From a virus: a DNA stretch of 30,191 bases. How positions within the stretch are numbered: position 1 is the stretch's first letter; each line of letters begins with the position of its first letter. The stretch covers positions 1 through 30,191 of IMG/VR virus record IMGVR_UViG_3300025097_000031; one strand, 5' to 3'. Below the pieces are notes generated by a model. It ran no database searches, was not told where the DNA came from, and saw only the letters and a list, made by a program, of their open reading frames with translations. Shown piece by piece: positions 24,431-30,191 of this stretch. The translations under genes were made by a program, and so were the position numbers.

Positions 24431-26377
24431 TTAATAATTAATAAACTTAGGCGCTTTCTCTTTCTCTACCGGTTTCTTCGCCTCAATAGACCGGTTAGCA
24501 ATATCATTTTTTGATGACTCTCTGTCAGCCTCATCTCTTTGTTTCTTCATTTCCTCGGCAACTACCATCTTTGGATTTAGTTCAATTCCAGCTTTTGCCG
24601 CTAGTTGTACCTTACCATCTGGTGTAAGGTCCTCATATTTAATACTAAGTTTAGGCGGTTCCTCCTCTGTATCCGGAGCAATCTTTTGTAATTCTTCCGG
24701 AGGAATACCTACCGCGTGTGGAGCGTTCAAATCATAGATAACTCTGTTCTTTGCTTTTTCTGCTGGTGATTCATATCCAGCAACTTCAAAGTAATCAACA
24801 GGTGAAAGCAATCCTTTTTCAAAGTCATTTTGAGCTTGTTCGTATTTGAACTGCCTATCCTCTGGAAGTGTCTTACCACTCAACATTCTAATCTCTGAAC
24901 CATCCTCAAAGTCATCCTGTATTAAGGTTAGAATCTCTGTCGCCGCAGTACTTCCTAGAGATTTGGAATAGTGATGCTCTGTGTAATTTACTTTTGCCAA
25001 CTGATAGAACCAGTTAAATAATTCTTCGTTAGTATAATCTATAATTTGGACGAGTTCGTTAAGTCGCAAAAATGACTGATCAATAAGTGCCAATCTTCCA
25101 CCTCGCGTTTCCTGTCCCTCGCGAATTCCTTTGAAAGCAGATGAAGCGGCCATAATATCGTCAATCTCCCTTCGTGAGTCTTGCATATTCTCAACAACAA
25201 AGGCTGGGAGAGCTGGACCAGTTTCACGCTGTACTCCTTGCACAGCACCCTTACCCCAAACAATTCCCTCGGTCTCAAATCGCATCCTTTGAGCGTCTGC
25301 CTTGTCCATCACAGTACTATCCACCTTGATAATACCATTCACAAGTTTAGCGTTGGCTGTAATATCCCTTTTAGTTTCATCAATGTTTTCTTGTAGCGGT
25401 GCAGATTGTGTAATCATGTCTGTCTGACCGATAGGTGACTTCTCATTATTAAAAATTGTAGAAATGATGTACGGCTTACGCGGATGGTTGAAGTGGTTAA
25501 ACATATACGCGGAGTATATAATAGGATTTTCTAATCCCTCCTGTTGTGGCATCCTCCTTACCTCCTGTTCTGCTTTGGCGGAACTCAAAATGTTTCGGCG
25601 CTCTATGTTCGTTGTCTCATTAGATTGTAACACCATATTTTCTTCCGGCGTAATCAACACTCCATCCCAATCAAAATATGGGTTCCGGATTTTTTTCAAA
25701 ATAATATTTTCGTATTTAAAAATCACATAGTCAGAAATCCAAGCCTCTTGGTATTTTATTTCTGGGTTCTGAATTAAAATATCTGCCTCCTCTTTCAGTC
25801 CGGCTTTCTTTAAAATATCAGCTTTCTTTTTTGGAAACCTTTTTATAACTGCGGCAAGATTATCTGTAATATCCTCAATAGCAAAATCTGATTCTTCCTC
25901 ACACGTTGCTGTCTTGGCAAACCGAACATTTTTTGGAGGAATCGCCCGAACATCAAAATCGTTTAGCTTCGCATTCCAAAATGGCTTTAATACCATCAAG
26001 CGTCCAAAGTACAGATTACGAAGTCCTTTACGAATTGTCTCTTTGACGTTTCTCTCGTCATACTTATTCTGAAAAAACTTTTCCTGTCTTATAGAAAGCG
26101 CTTTAGCCTCCGGCGTATCACGGCCAGCTAGAATAAGAGGTTTAGGAGGATTGGAAATAAGACTGTTTATGACAGTCTCCATATTCACAAAAATCCGGTT
26201 AGCCCGGACCTTAGATTTCTTGACCGGCAACTTAGCGAGATAGTCCGGCTCGTTTTGATAAATTTTTAAGTTAGTATTGTAAGTTTTTTCAATCGTATCC
26301 CAAACAGTTTCAGATGATTTGTATCTGTTGTCAATCAGTTTACAGAGCTGTTTGTCGTTTAGTTCTGATATCTTCAT
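24431..26377 (-). CDS. Portal protein
   Basis: The call gives 648 residues from ATG 26375-26377 (MKISELNDKQL). An in-frame ATG at 26398 would add seven residues. Neither start has good Shine-Dalgarno pairing, and AAGGA is only one base from the inner ATG. Portal features are the helical N terminus, RANRIFVNMETVINSLISNP with NPPKPLI in the wing, the RKGLRNLYFGRLMVLKPFW segment, VRAIPPKNVRFAKT, a stem/crown helical region (GQTDMITQSAPLQENIDETK, then RREIDDIMAASSAFKGIREG) and a charged C terminus. Twelve copies would form the DNA-entry ring. It sits between terminase and scaffold as expected. No fused head-protease or MuF domain is present. Confidence 0.88.
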   Translation of the reverse strand: MKISELNDKQLCKLIDNRYKSSETVWDTIEKTYNTNLKIYQNEPDYLAKLPVKKSKVRANRIFVNMETVINSLISNPPKPLILAGRDTPEAKALSIRQEKFFQNKYDERNVKETIRKGLRNLYFGRLMVLKPFWNAKLNDFDVRAIPPKNVRFAKTATCEEESDFAIEDITDNLAAVIKRFPKKKADILKKAGLKEEADILIQNPEIKYQEAWISDYVIFKYENIILKKIRNPYFDWDGVLITPEENMVLQSNETTNIERRNILSSAKAEQEVRRMPQQEGLENPIIYSAYMFNHFNHPRKPYIISTIFNNEKSPIGQTDMITQSAPLQENIDETKRDITANAKLVNGIIKVDSTVMDKADAQRMRFETEGIVWGKGAVQGVQRETGPALPAFVVENMQDSRREIDDIMAASSAFKGIREGQETRGGRLALIDQSFLRLNELVQIIDYTNEELFNWFYQLAKVNYTEHHYSKSLGSTAATEILTLIQDDFEDGSEIRMLSGKTLPEDRQFKYEQAQNDFEKGLLSPVDYFEVAGYESPAEKAKNRVIYDLNAPHAVGIPPEELQKIAPDTEEEPPKLSIKYEDLTPDGKVQLAAKAGIELNPKMVVAEEMKKQRDEADRESSKNDIANRSIEAKKPVEKEKAPKFINY

Positions 26378-26416
26378 GTCCTTAATAATAGCACACATTT
26401 AAAAGTAATGTGCAAC

Positions 26417-26425
26417 TGCATACTG
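26417..26425. promoter_or_regulatory. Recurring TGCATACTG element in the gap before the portal gene
   Basis: TGCATACTG here also occurs at 22373-22381 in the leader of the decoration gene. Both gaps are otherwise non-coding, and a related TGCAGTAT (minus strand) is in the third leader at 21574-21581. An operator or RNA-processing site is possible, chance too. Confidence 0.25.
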
Positions 26426-26426
26426 T

Positions 26427-28043
26427 TTATAAGTCCGGATGCGGCCAATCATTGTTCTGTGCAAGAATTTCCCCGAGGTCGCCCATCACATTATCGTTGC
26501 CAATTAAAACTTTTGAGTCAGTTCCGCGTAAAGCTTCCGGCATATACTTCCCAATGCCGTAGCCTCCAAGTGTCGCCAAATAATAATAAAGAGTTGCAAA
26601 TACATAATGGTCCTCACCGGTAGTACTGTCCCATTCGTAGCTTTCAATACCCATATTGTCCACCACCTTGATACGACGTAACGTCTCCCAGTGCTTTAAA
26701 TAGTTCTTAATTTCCGAATCAGAACTTAAACCAAACAATATTCTAGCGTTTAATATCTCATCTATCAGCTGATCCAGAATCCTATTCCGGTTACTATACA
26801 CTATACCAGACCTATCATTCTCACCCCACCATACAATGGTTTTAGGGTTATTTTTATTCTGTTGGAAGAACGACATCAGCGCGTCGCGGTAGTTTTCCAC
26901 ATAATATTTACTCATAGTATTATCCGGCATGGCGTCAATAACCAGTTTAGGCTTGTAGTGTTTCATCATTTCATCCAAATCTGACCACTGTGAAAAACGC
27001 CCTATTTTAGTCGGTCCCAATAAACTCCCCAGTACATAATGTTTGATATTACCGACATCAACACCTAAATACCAATCCCCAGTTTCAAGATTCTTAGGCG
27101 TCCAGTTGTCCAATATGGTCTCACGTGTGACCTTAATTCCCCCCGGAGTATATGGCTCTCCTAATACGAAGTTATAAAAATACTCTTGATCGCCCTCACT
27201 GTCAGAGATGATTTCCTCGGCAGATACCCACGGCGCCATGAGTAGCGATATGTGGTATCCAGATATTTTCTTATCCGGCTGTTGCGCTACCCACCTACCC
27301 ACACGCCTATCAGCCTTTGTCACCAATCCACCACATTCCGGATATATACATTGGAATTGCTTTTTCTCCATATTCACACTCAATGGCCATGACATTATTT
27401 GTTCCTTGCCACACCCCGGACTTTTCTTAGTACCATTGTGGGTAATAGTCCATTCCTTTTTATCTGACTTGTGCCAGTTAATATCAATCGCATCCTTTTC
27501 AGTTGTAGGGTTAGAGAATAACCACCTACCCTTAAACTCGGACGCCTTAATACGAGATTTCATTGTGTCTATCACAGACTGGTCGGAACGTGAGGCCTCG
27601 TCGTGTATCAACAAATCGGCCGTGGTCATAATAGCCGCGGTCTTAGATACAGTACCTTTGAAGAACATGAACCTAGAGTTGAACTCCTTACGCTCAATGT
27701 TGTCAGTGTTTATTCCCTTGAATACTTGCGGGTTCGCGGCCAATATCTTGTTGGTCTTTGAACTAACGAACTCACTAACATCAGAATCGGTTGGAAAGGT
27801 GTACATAATGTTCCAGCCGAACTTGATAATAGCGAATAGCGCTTTGAGGTTGAAAGTAACAGAACCTCCAATCTGCGCACACTTCTTAATCACTATCTGG
27901 TCACTCCAATCAGTCAGAATATCTATCAAAAATAGGCGGTCAGAAAAATCAAGCATCTCACCTTTTTCAGAGACTACTTGATTCTCAAATATCCACGCTA
28001 AGATGGATAAATCGTCGGGTTTTATTTGAGGAGTTTTGGCCAT
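26427..28043 (-). CDS. terL: Terminase large subunit (lambda GpA-like ATPase/nuclease)
   Basis: This 538-residue packaging motor drives DNA into the head and cuts concatemers. The ATPase has KKCAQIGGSV at 53-62, a lambda-GpA-like Walker A in which Lys54 precedes the Gly-rich loop (GpA: KSARVGYS); Walker B LLIHDE at 144-149 with Asp148 and Glu149; and coupling motif FSNPTTE at about 176-182. A partial zinc ribbon follows (Cys211, Cys232, Cys237). The RNase-H-like nuclease has Asp329 (GVDVG), Asp370 (LVIDAMPD) and Asp478 (EDHYVFATLYYYLA), the expected acidic triad. It follows the zinc-finger protein by six bases. Its order with the terminase small subunit and portal matches other tailed phages. 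Confidence 0.92.
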   Translation of the reverse strand: MAKTPQIKPDDLSILAWIFENQVVSEKGEMLDFSDRLFLIDILTDWSDQIVIKKCAQIGGSVTFNLKALFAIIKFGWNIMYTFPTDSDVSEFVSSKTNKILAANPQVFKGINTDNIERKEFNSRFMFFKGTVSKTAAIMTTADLLIHDEASRSDQSVIDTMKSRIKASEFKGRWLFSNPTTEKDAIDINWHKSDKKEWTITHNGTKKSPGCGKEQIMSWPLSVNMEKKQFQCIYPECGGLVTKADRRVGRWVAQQPDKKISGYHISLLMAPWVSAEEIISDSEGDQEYFYNFVLGEPYTPGGIKVTRETILDNWTPKNLETGDWYLGVDVGNIKHYVLGSLLGPTKIGRFSQWSDLDEMMKHYKPKLVIDAMPDNTMSKYYVENYRDALMSFFQQNKNNPKTIVWWGENDRSGIVYSNRNRILDQLIDEILNARILFGLSSDSEIKNYLKHWETLRRIKVVDNMGIESYEWDSTTGEDHYVFATLYYYLATLGGYGIGKYMPEALRGTDSKVLIGNDNVMGDLGEILAQNNDWPHPDL

Positions 28044-28049
28044 TCTAGT

Positions 28050-28535
28050 TTAAGTTCCGGCGTTGTTGTCCTTGTTGTTACTTTTACTTTTTCCATTGTT
28101 ATCTTCATCTTTTTTCTTCATTAATTCCTTATATTGCTTTGGATACAGCACCCTAAACCGCGGATCGTCCGGAGTTAAGAACGCATCTTGTAACTCGTAC
28201 CTTTGACGCTGTATCATTTCCGAGAAGTCGTAGAACGGGTCGGTATCTTTGTCCGTGATTCGTCGCAACATTTTGTGTCCGAGCGGGCAATACCCGACAA
28301 ACCATGCTGTCGGAAGCGTATGACGGACAGTACAGACTTGCCGATAACCAGTACCAGAGCAATCACGTTTACAAATATTGCACCAAAAATCAGTAGTACA
28401 ATATCTAGGAGCTGTAAAAATCGCTTCCATACGCTCGTTAAAAGGTCGTGCCAATTCCTCCTGTAGTAATCTACTAGCCTCCGCATCATCATACCTATCT
28501 TTTAGACGCTGTATTAGGTTCTTTTTCTTTGACAT
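28050..28535 (-). CDS. Zinc-binding protein next to terminase
   Basis: This 161-residue protein has cysteines and histidines in a metal-binding layout: Cys46, Cys52, Cys55 and Cys59 (DFWCNICKRDC), Cys68, His72, and Cys83-x3-His87 (CPLGH). The central W-F-V-G-Y-C-P-L-G-H region looks like a zinc ribbon. The C terminus is Lys/Asp/Asn-rich and disordered (KKKDEDNNGKSKSNN). I recall similar small zinc-ribbon proteins beside terminase genes in uncultured phages, without a defined function; DNA recognition during packaging is plausible. Its start lies 41 bases inside the co-chaperonin gene, an overlap consistent with tight coupling. Confidence 0.6.
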   Translation of the reverse strand: MSKKKNLIQRLKDRYDDAEASRLLQEELARPFNERMEAIFTAPRYCTTDFWCNICKRDCSGTGYRQVCTVRHTLPTAWFVGYCPLGHKMLRRITDKDTDPFYDFSEMIQRQRYELQDAFLTPDDPRFRVLYPKQYKELMKKKDEDNNGKSKSNNKDNNAGT

Positions 28536-28788
28536 ATATTGCGATTATTAAGTCCTCCGTAACCAATAACAACTTCTCACCATCAACTATTACTTCGTCC
28601 ACGCCATATGGTGCGAATACGACAGTCATGCCGACATAAATACCACTCTTTACTTTAACTTCCGGACCGAGTTTTAAAACTTCCGCCTTTAGCACCCCAC
28701 TAGCTGGTGGTGCCGCTTCACCTTTCTTTAACTTCTTCACTACTTCCGGTATTACACGGACAAGCAGTCTATTTGCTGTTGGATTCAT
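28495..28788 (-). CDS. GroES-like co-chaperonin (chaperonin-10)
   Basis: This 97-residue protein matches the length and strand order of the chaperonin-10 family: NRLLVRVIPE at the start, the GVLKAEVLKLGP strand, VKSGIYVGMTVVFAPYGVDE, and DGEKLLLVTEDLIIAIY at the end, compared with E. coli GroES DRVIVKR, RGEVLAVG, VKVGDIVIF, and NEEVLIMSESDILAIV. GroES caps GroEL. Phage versions (T4 gp31 and RB49 CocO) adapt host GroEL to fold the capsid protein. No GroEL gene is visible here, so host GroEL is presumed. The mobile-loop segment (KKGEAAPPASG) lacks the usual Ile-Val-Leu tripeptide at its place; GVL occurs about ten residues later. It overlaps the upstream stop by ATGA. Confidence 0.82.
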   Translation of the reverse strand: MNPTANRLLVRVIPEVVKKLKKGEAAPPASGVLKAEVLKLGPEVKVKSGIYVGMTVVFAPYGVDEVIVDGEKLLLVTEDLIIAIYVKEKEPNTASKR

Positions 28789-29021
28789 TTTCCTATATTC
28801 CTTATTTTCTGATAAAACTTACCCCATCCGTGGTCCACGGACTTAATGTAATCATCTCGCTCCTCCTCATCCATATCGGACAAAAAGACACCCTTACCAT
28901 CCCCCAGAGGTTCAGCGATACTACTGCCGTGTATCCTCGTCTCCACTGTCGGTGTACTCGGTGTCAATGATTCGCTGTTCTTCGTCCTCAATTTCTTTTT
29001 GATTTTTTCTAGCAATTTCAT
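28785..29021 (-). CDS. Small conserved-looking protein overlapping terminase small subunit, function unknown
   Basis: This 78-residue protein has a basic N terminus (KLLEKIKKKLRTKNSESL), a Thr/Pro/Ser-rich linker and an acidic C-terminal half (GDGKGVFLSDMDEEERDDYI, then GWGKFYQKIRNI). It has no membrane segment or zinc motif. The first 101 bases overlap the end of the terminase small subunit gene in another frame; a later start (such as Met at about residue 50) would remove the overlap but drop most of the protein. The stop overlaps the co-chaperonin start (ATGA), which supports it being translated. Function unknown. Confidence 0.5.
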   Translation of the reverse strand: MKLLEKIKKKLRTKNSESLTPSTPTVETRIHGSSIAEPLGDGKGVFLSDMDEEERDDYIKSVDHGWGKFYQKIRNIGK

Positions 29022-29598
29022 TTACCAATGATTGTTTAATGCCCTCCTCAAACTGCTTCATTTGGTCTCGGACCTCTGGCTTATAAAAGAGGTTGTACAT
29101 AACAGTACTAGGAGCTTCGGCCTCTTTCTCCTTGTATGAACCCCGTAATCGGTACGCCATCTCTAACCCAGCTTTAACCGCGACCACATTCGGTCCTTGA
29201 TCAACAGTGGTTTCCACCCCAAATTCATCAACTTCCGTCTTAGTGTCACGCTTATCTAACAGTTCCTTGTGACGTGTCGCCAAATGCTCCTCCGGCATCT
29301 TCTCATCCATTAACGCTTGCCAAGATTTACTCTTAGTAATCGTACTAACGTGTTGCGCTGTGGACTCCGAAAACGCACGCGTTTTGCGGATAGCCTTGCT
29401 AAGATTACGAAAACCATTCTCCTCGTAATGTTTGAAGATTTGGCGGTGTGAGGGTAAGATTTTAGTTTTCTGCTTACTACCCTTAATTCTTTTTGCCGGG
29501 AAATTTTTCTTAGGTTTTTCCGTAGCTAAAGAAAAGCCGCCAATCTCACGCGGATCGCCGACTTTACGCTTTTGCTGTAGCGGTATCTTTTTTTGCAT
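28921..29598 (-). CDS. terS: Terminase small subunit
   Basis: This is a 225-residue protein from ATG 29596-29598; an in-frame GTG at 29619 would add seven residues. The N terminus is Lys-rich. Residues about 50-110 include an HTH-like pattern (RQIFKHYEENGFRNLSKAIR, then TRAFSESTAQHVSTITKSK), followed by SWQALMDEKMPEEHLATRHK, a stretch typical of small-terminase proteins whose later helices oligomerise. The C terminus is acidic. The small subunit recognises the packaging site and regulates the large subunit. It precedes the large subunit by three small genes. The acidic C terminus and helix-turn-helix pattern agree, but the family match is by eye. Confidence 0.68.
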   Translation of the reverse strand: MQKKIPLQQKRKVGDPREIGGFSLATEKPKKNFPAKRIKGSKQKTKILPSHRQIFKHYEENGFRNLSKAIRKTRAFSESTAQHVSTITKSKSWQALMDEKMPEEHLATRHKELLDKRDTKTEVDEFGVETTVDQGPNVVAVKAGLEMAYRLRGSYKEKEAEAPSTVMYNLFYKPEVRDQMKQFEEGIKQSLVNEIARKNQKEIEDEEQRIIDTEYTDSGDEDTRQ

Positions 29599-29815
29599 CC
29601 TTTTTGTCTGCGACAACACCCTCTGCGTCGTCGGGTTTAATTACAGGCTTTTTGTCTACTACTTTTGCTTCCGTCTTTGGTATGAGAACCACCTTAGACA
29701 TAATAAGACCCTTGTCTATAAAGACTTCGGAACCTATTTGGAACCTACTTTCTTCTTGGAGCTTGGTGAGCGCGTCGTTGAACTCGTTAATCTCCTCCTG
29801 TGTAATATTTTCCAT
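29564..29815 (-). CDS. Short Lys/Asp-rich protein, first gene of the operon, function unknown
   Basis: This is an 83-residue protein. Residues 1-30 form an amphipathic helix (ITQEEINEFNDALTKLQEES). The middle has a short beta-like segment (FQIGSEVFIDKGLIMSKVVL). The last 35 residues are Lys/Asp/Ala-rich and disordered (DKKDAKKDTATAKA). No enzyme motif is visible. Its stop overlaps the terminase small subunit start region by 35 bases (from the ATG). The AT-rich leader with a 12-base-pair hairpin lies directly upstream. A partial AGAGAAG stretch six bases before the ATG is the closest thing to a Shine-Dalgarno in this operon. Confidence 0.55.
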   Translation of the reverse strand: MENITQEEINEFNDALTKLQEESRFQIGSEVFIDKGLIMSKVVLIPKTEAKVVDKKPVIKPDDAEGVVADKKDAKKDTATAKA

Positions 29816-29845
29816 AAATTACTTCTCTTAAATCTCCGTCTCATA

Positions 29846-29872
29846 ATTTTCTAAAAAAAATTTTTAGAAAAT
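29846..29872 (-). promoter_or_regulatory. AT-rich perfect hairpin in the operon leader
   Basis: Two 12-base arms, ATTTTCTAAAAA at 29846-29857 and TTTTTAGAAAAT at 29861-29872, pair with a 3-base loop. It lies just downstream of a TATAAT box, so it would sit at the very 5' end of the mRNA and may protect it or bind a regulator. Weak A/T-only terminators can look similar; no GC core supports termination. Confidence 0.5.
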
Positions 29873-29883
29873 AAAAAACAAAA

Positions 29884-29889
29884 ATTATA
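29884..29889 (-). promoter_or_regulatory. Possible promoter -10 element (TATAAT)
   Basis: A perfect TATAAT in leftward orientation lies 69 bases from the start of the first gene. The upstream hexamer at 17-base spacing (AATCGT) is a poor -35 match, so activity would need an activator or an extended element. Confidence 0.4.
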
Positions 29890-29950
29890 AATGAATAATG
29901 TCCATCACGATTTTTACATATTCAGCGGGTCGGGTACCCATTGATATTCT

Positions 29951-30061
29951 GGGAGAAAAGGGGGTGGGTTGTGATGTGTACCCCCGTCCCTTTTTTTCTT
30001 TTTCTCCCACGCTCCACGCCTCGTGTGGCGTGTGGTGCTTTTAATTCTCCAACGCCACACG
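29951..30061. other. Structured non-coding leader with two inverted repeats
   Basis: A 10-base inverted repeat (CGTGTGGCGT at 30022-30031, ACGCCACACG at 30052-30061) has a 20-base loop. It is flanked by a 12-base direct repeat, CACGCTCCACGC, at 30008-30019 and 30058-30069. A second interrupted stem pairs GGGAGAAAA at 29951-29959 with TTTTCTCCC at 30000-30008 and GGGGG at 29960-29964 with CCCCC at 29981-29985. No protein frame is credible. Being next to the terminase genes, it may be a packaging-site sequence, an RNA leader or a small RNA. Confidence 0.5.
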
Positions 30062-30075
30062 CTCCACGCTCCTCT

Positions 30076-30105
30076 ATTCTATATTGTCTTGATAGTAAGT
30101 GTCAA
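30076..30105 (-). promoter_or_regulatory. Sigma-70-like promoter reading into the structural operon
   Basis: On the minus strand, TTGACA (30100-30105) is followed after 18 bases by TAGAAT (30076-30081), five of six matches to TATAAT. An alternative -10, TATAGA, sits at 16-base spacing. Expected transcription would start near 30069 and run left through the structured leader to the first gene. This is the strongest promoter candidate in the window by sequence match. Confidence 0.55.
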
Positions 30106-30117
30106 GGATACATGCAA

Positions 30118-30128
30118 CGCATAATGCG
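30118..30128. promoter_or_regulatory. Palindrome CGCATAATGCG, operator-like
   Basis: This is a perfect palindrome with 5-base arms (CGCAT and ATGCG) around one A. It lies 12 bases upstream of the TTGACA box, a place suited to a regulator. A further hairpin, GCGCT-ACTGG-AGCGC, is at 30133-30147. No regulator gene is in the window to match it. Confidence 0.35.
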
Positions 30129-30191
30129 AGGTGCGCTACTGGAGCGCGGATAATTTGGCGCGGTGCTTTTAGAGGCGAGCGAGGACACCAC

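Noticed and set aside
27208-27981. 257-residue open frame on the plus strand opposite terminase large subunit
   Set aside because: It is the antisense shadow of a strongly supported terminase gene; the translation shows no domain and no leader.
29951-30061. Self-cleaving ribozyme or pRNA-type packaging RNA
   Set aside because: I looked for hammerhead-type conserved cores and found none; similarity to a pRNA cannot be supported by sequence alone.
29941-30153. 70-residue plus-strand frame in the right-end control region
   Set aside because: It starts with TTG, has a Pro/Arg/Cys-rich low-quality translation, and covers the inverted repeats, which explain the sequence better.
1-30191. Complete phage genome
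   Set aside because: No replication, recombination, integration or endolysin module is visible, and no terminal direct repeat joins the two ends, so the window is probably only part of the genome.

Overview
This window is the virion-morphogenesis half of a tailed bacteriophage genome or prophage, probably from an uncultivated phage. Every convincing gene lies on the minus strand, so the operon reads from the right end to the left end. The order is packaging (terminase small subunit, large subunit), portal, scaffold, HK97-type capsid protein, decoration protein, a long fibre and adhesin block, neck/tail proteins, a 2029-residue internal virion protein, and a lytic-transglycosylase-like protein. 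The operon closes with a clear hairpin terminator at 93-119. No tape-measure, sheath or baseplate gene is visible. The neck-like adaptor and the giant putative ejection protein suggest a short-tailed (podovirus-like) particle. No integrase, replication, tRNA or CRISPR feature is visible.

Region by region. Positions 29820-30191 form a gene-free control region with a consensus-like promoter reading left (TTGACA, 18 bases, TAGAAT), a small palindrome, two long inverted repeats and a second perfect TATAAT box before the first gene. Positions 28050-29815 hold five small packaging-associated genes, including the terminase small subunit and a GroES-like co-chaperonin without a GroEL partner. Positions 21632-28043 hold terminase large subunit, portal, scaffold, capsid, a tiny acidic peptide and a decoration protein. 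Positions 19467-21514 hold small virion and coiled-coil proteins and a 55-residue reading frame resembling the start of an AP2/HNH homing endonuclease. Positions 8816-19465 are mostly adhesins: a GxGS-repeat fibre, two proteins sharing an RDNNHVPV module, a triple-LamG protein, a beta-rich putative nozzle protein, a further fibre, and a holin-like membrane protein. Positions 122-8791 hold the neck adaptor, an internal virion protein, the giant polyvalent protein (ADP-ribosyltransferase-like domain, HEIGH zincin motif, LPD38-like C-terminal part) and the transglycosylase-like protein.

How the genes would work together (inference from gene order and families): terminase packages DNA through the portal into a scaffolded capsid, whose folding may use host GroEL with the phage GroES. 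Adaptor and tail proteins close the head, and several glycan-binding fibres recognise the host. The transglycosylase-like and giant proteins would be packaged and delivered at infection.

Host: I cannot name it. No inspected start has a well-placed full Shine-Dalgarno sequence. Starts are instead preceded by A/T-rich leaders, often AATAAT, and genes are often joined as TAA-T-ATG. This fits a host that does not rely on Shine-Dalgarno pairing, such as Bacteroidota, but does not prove it.
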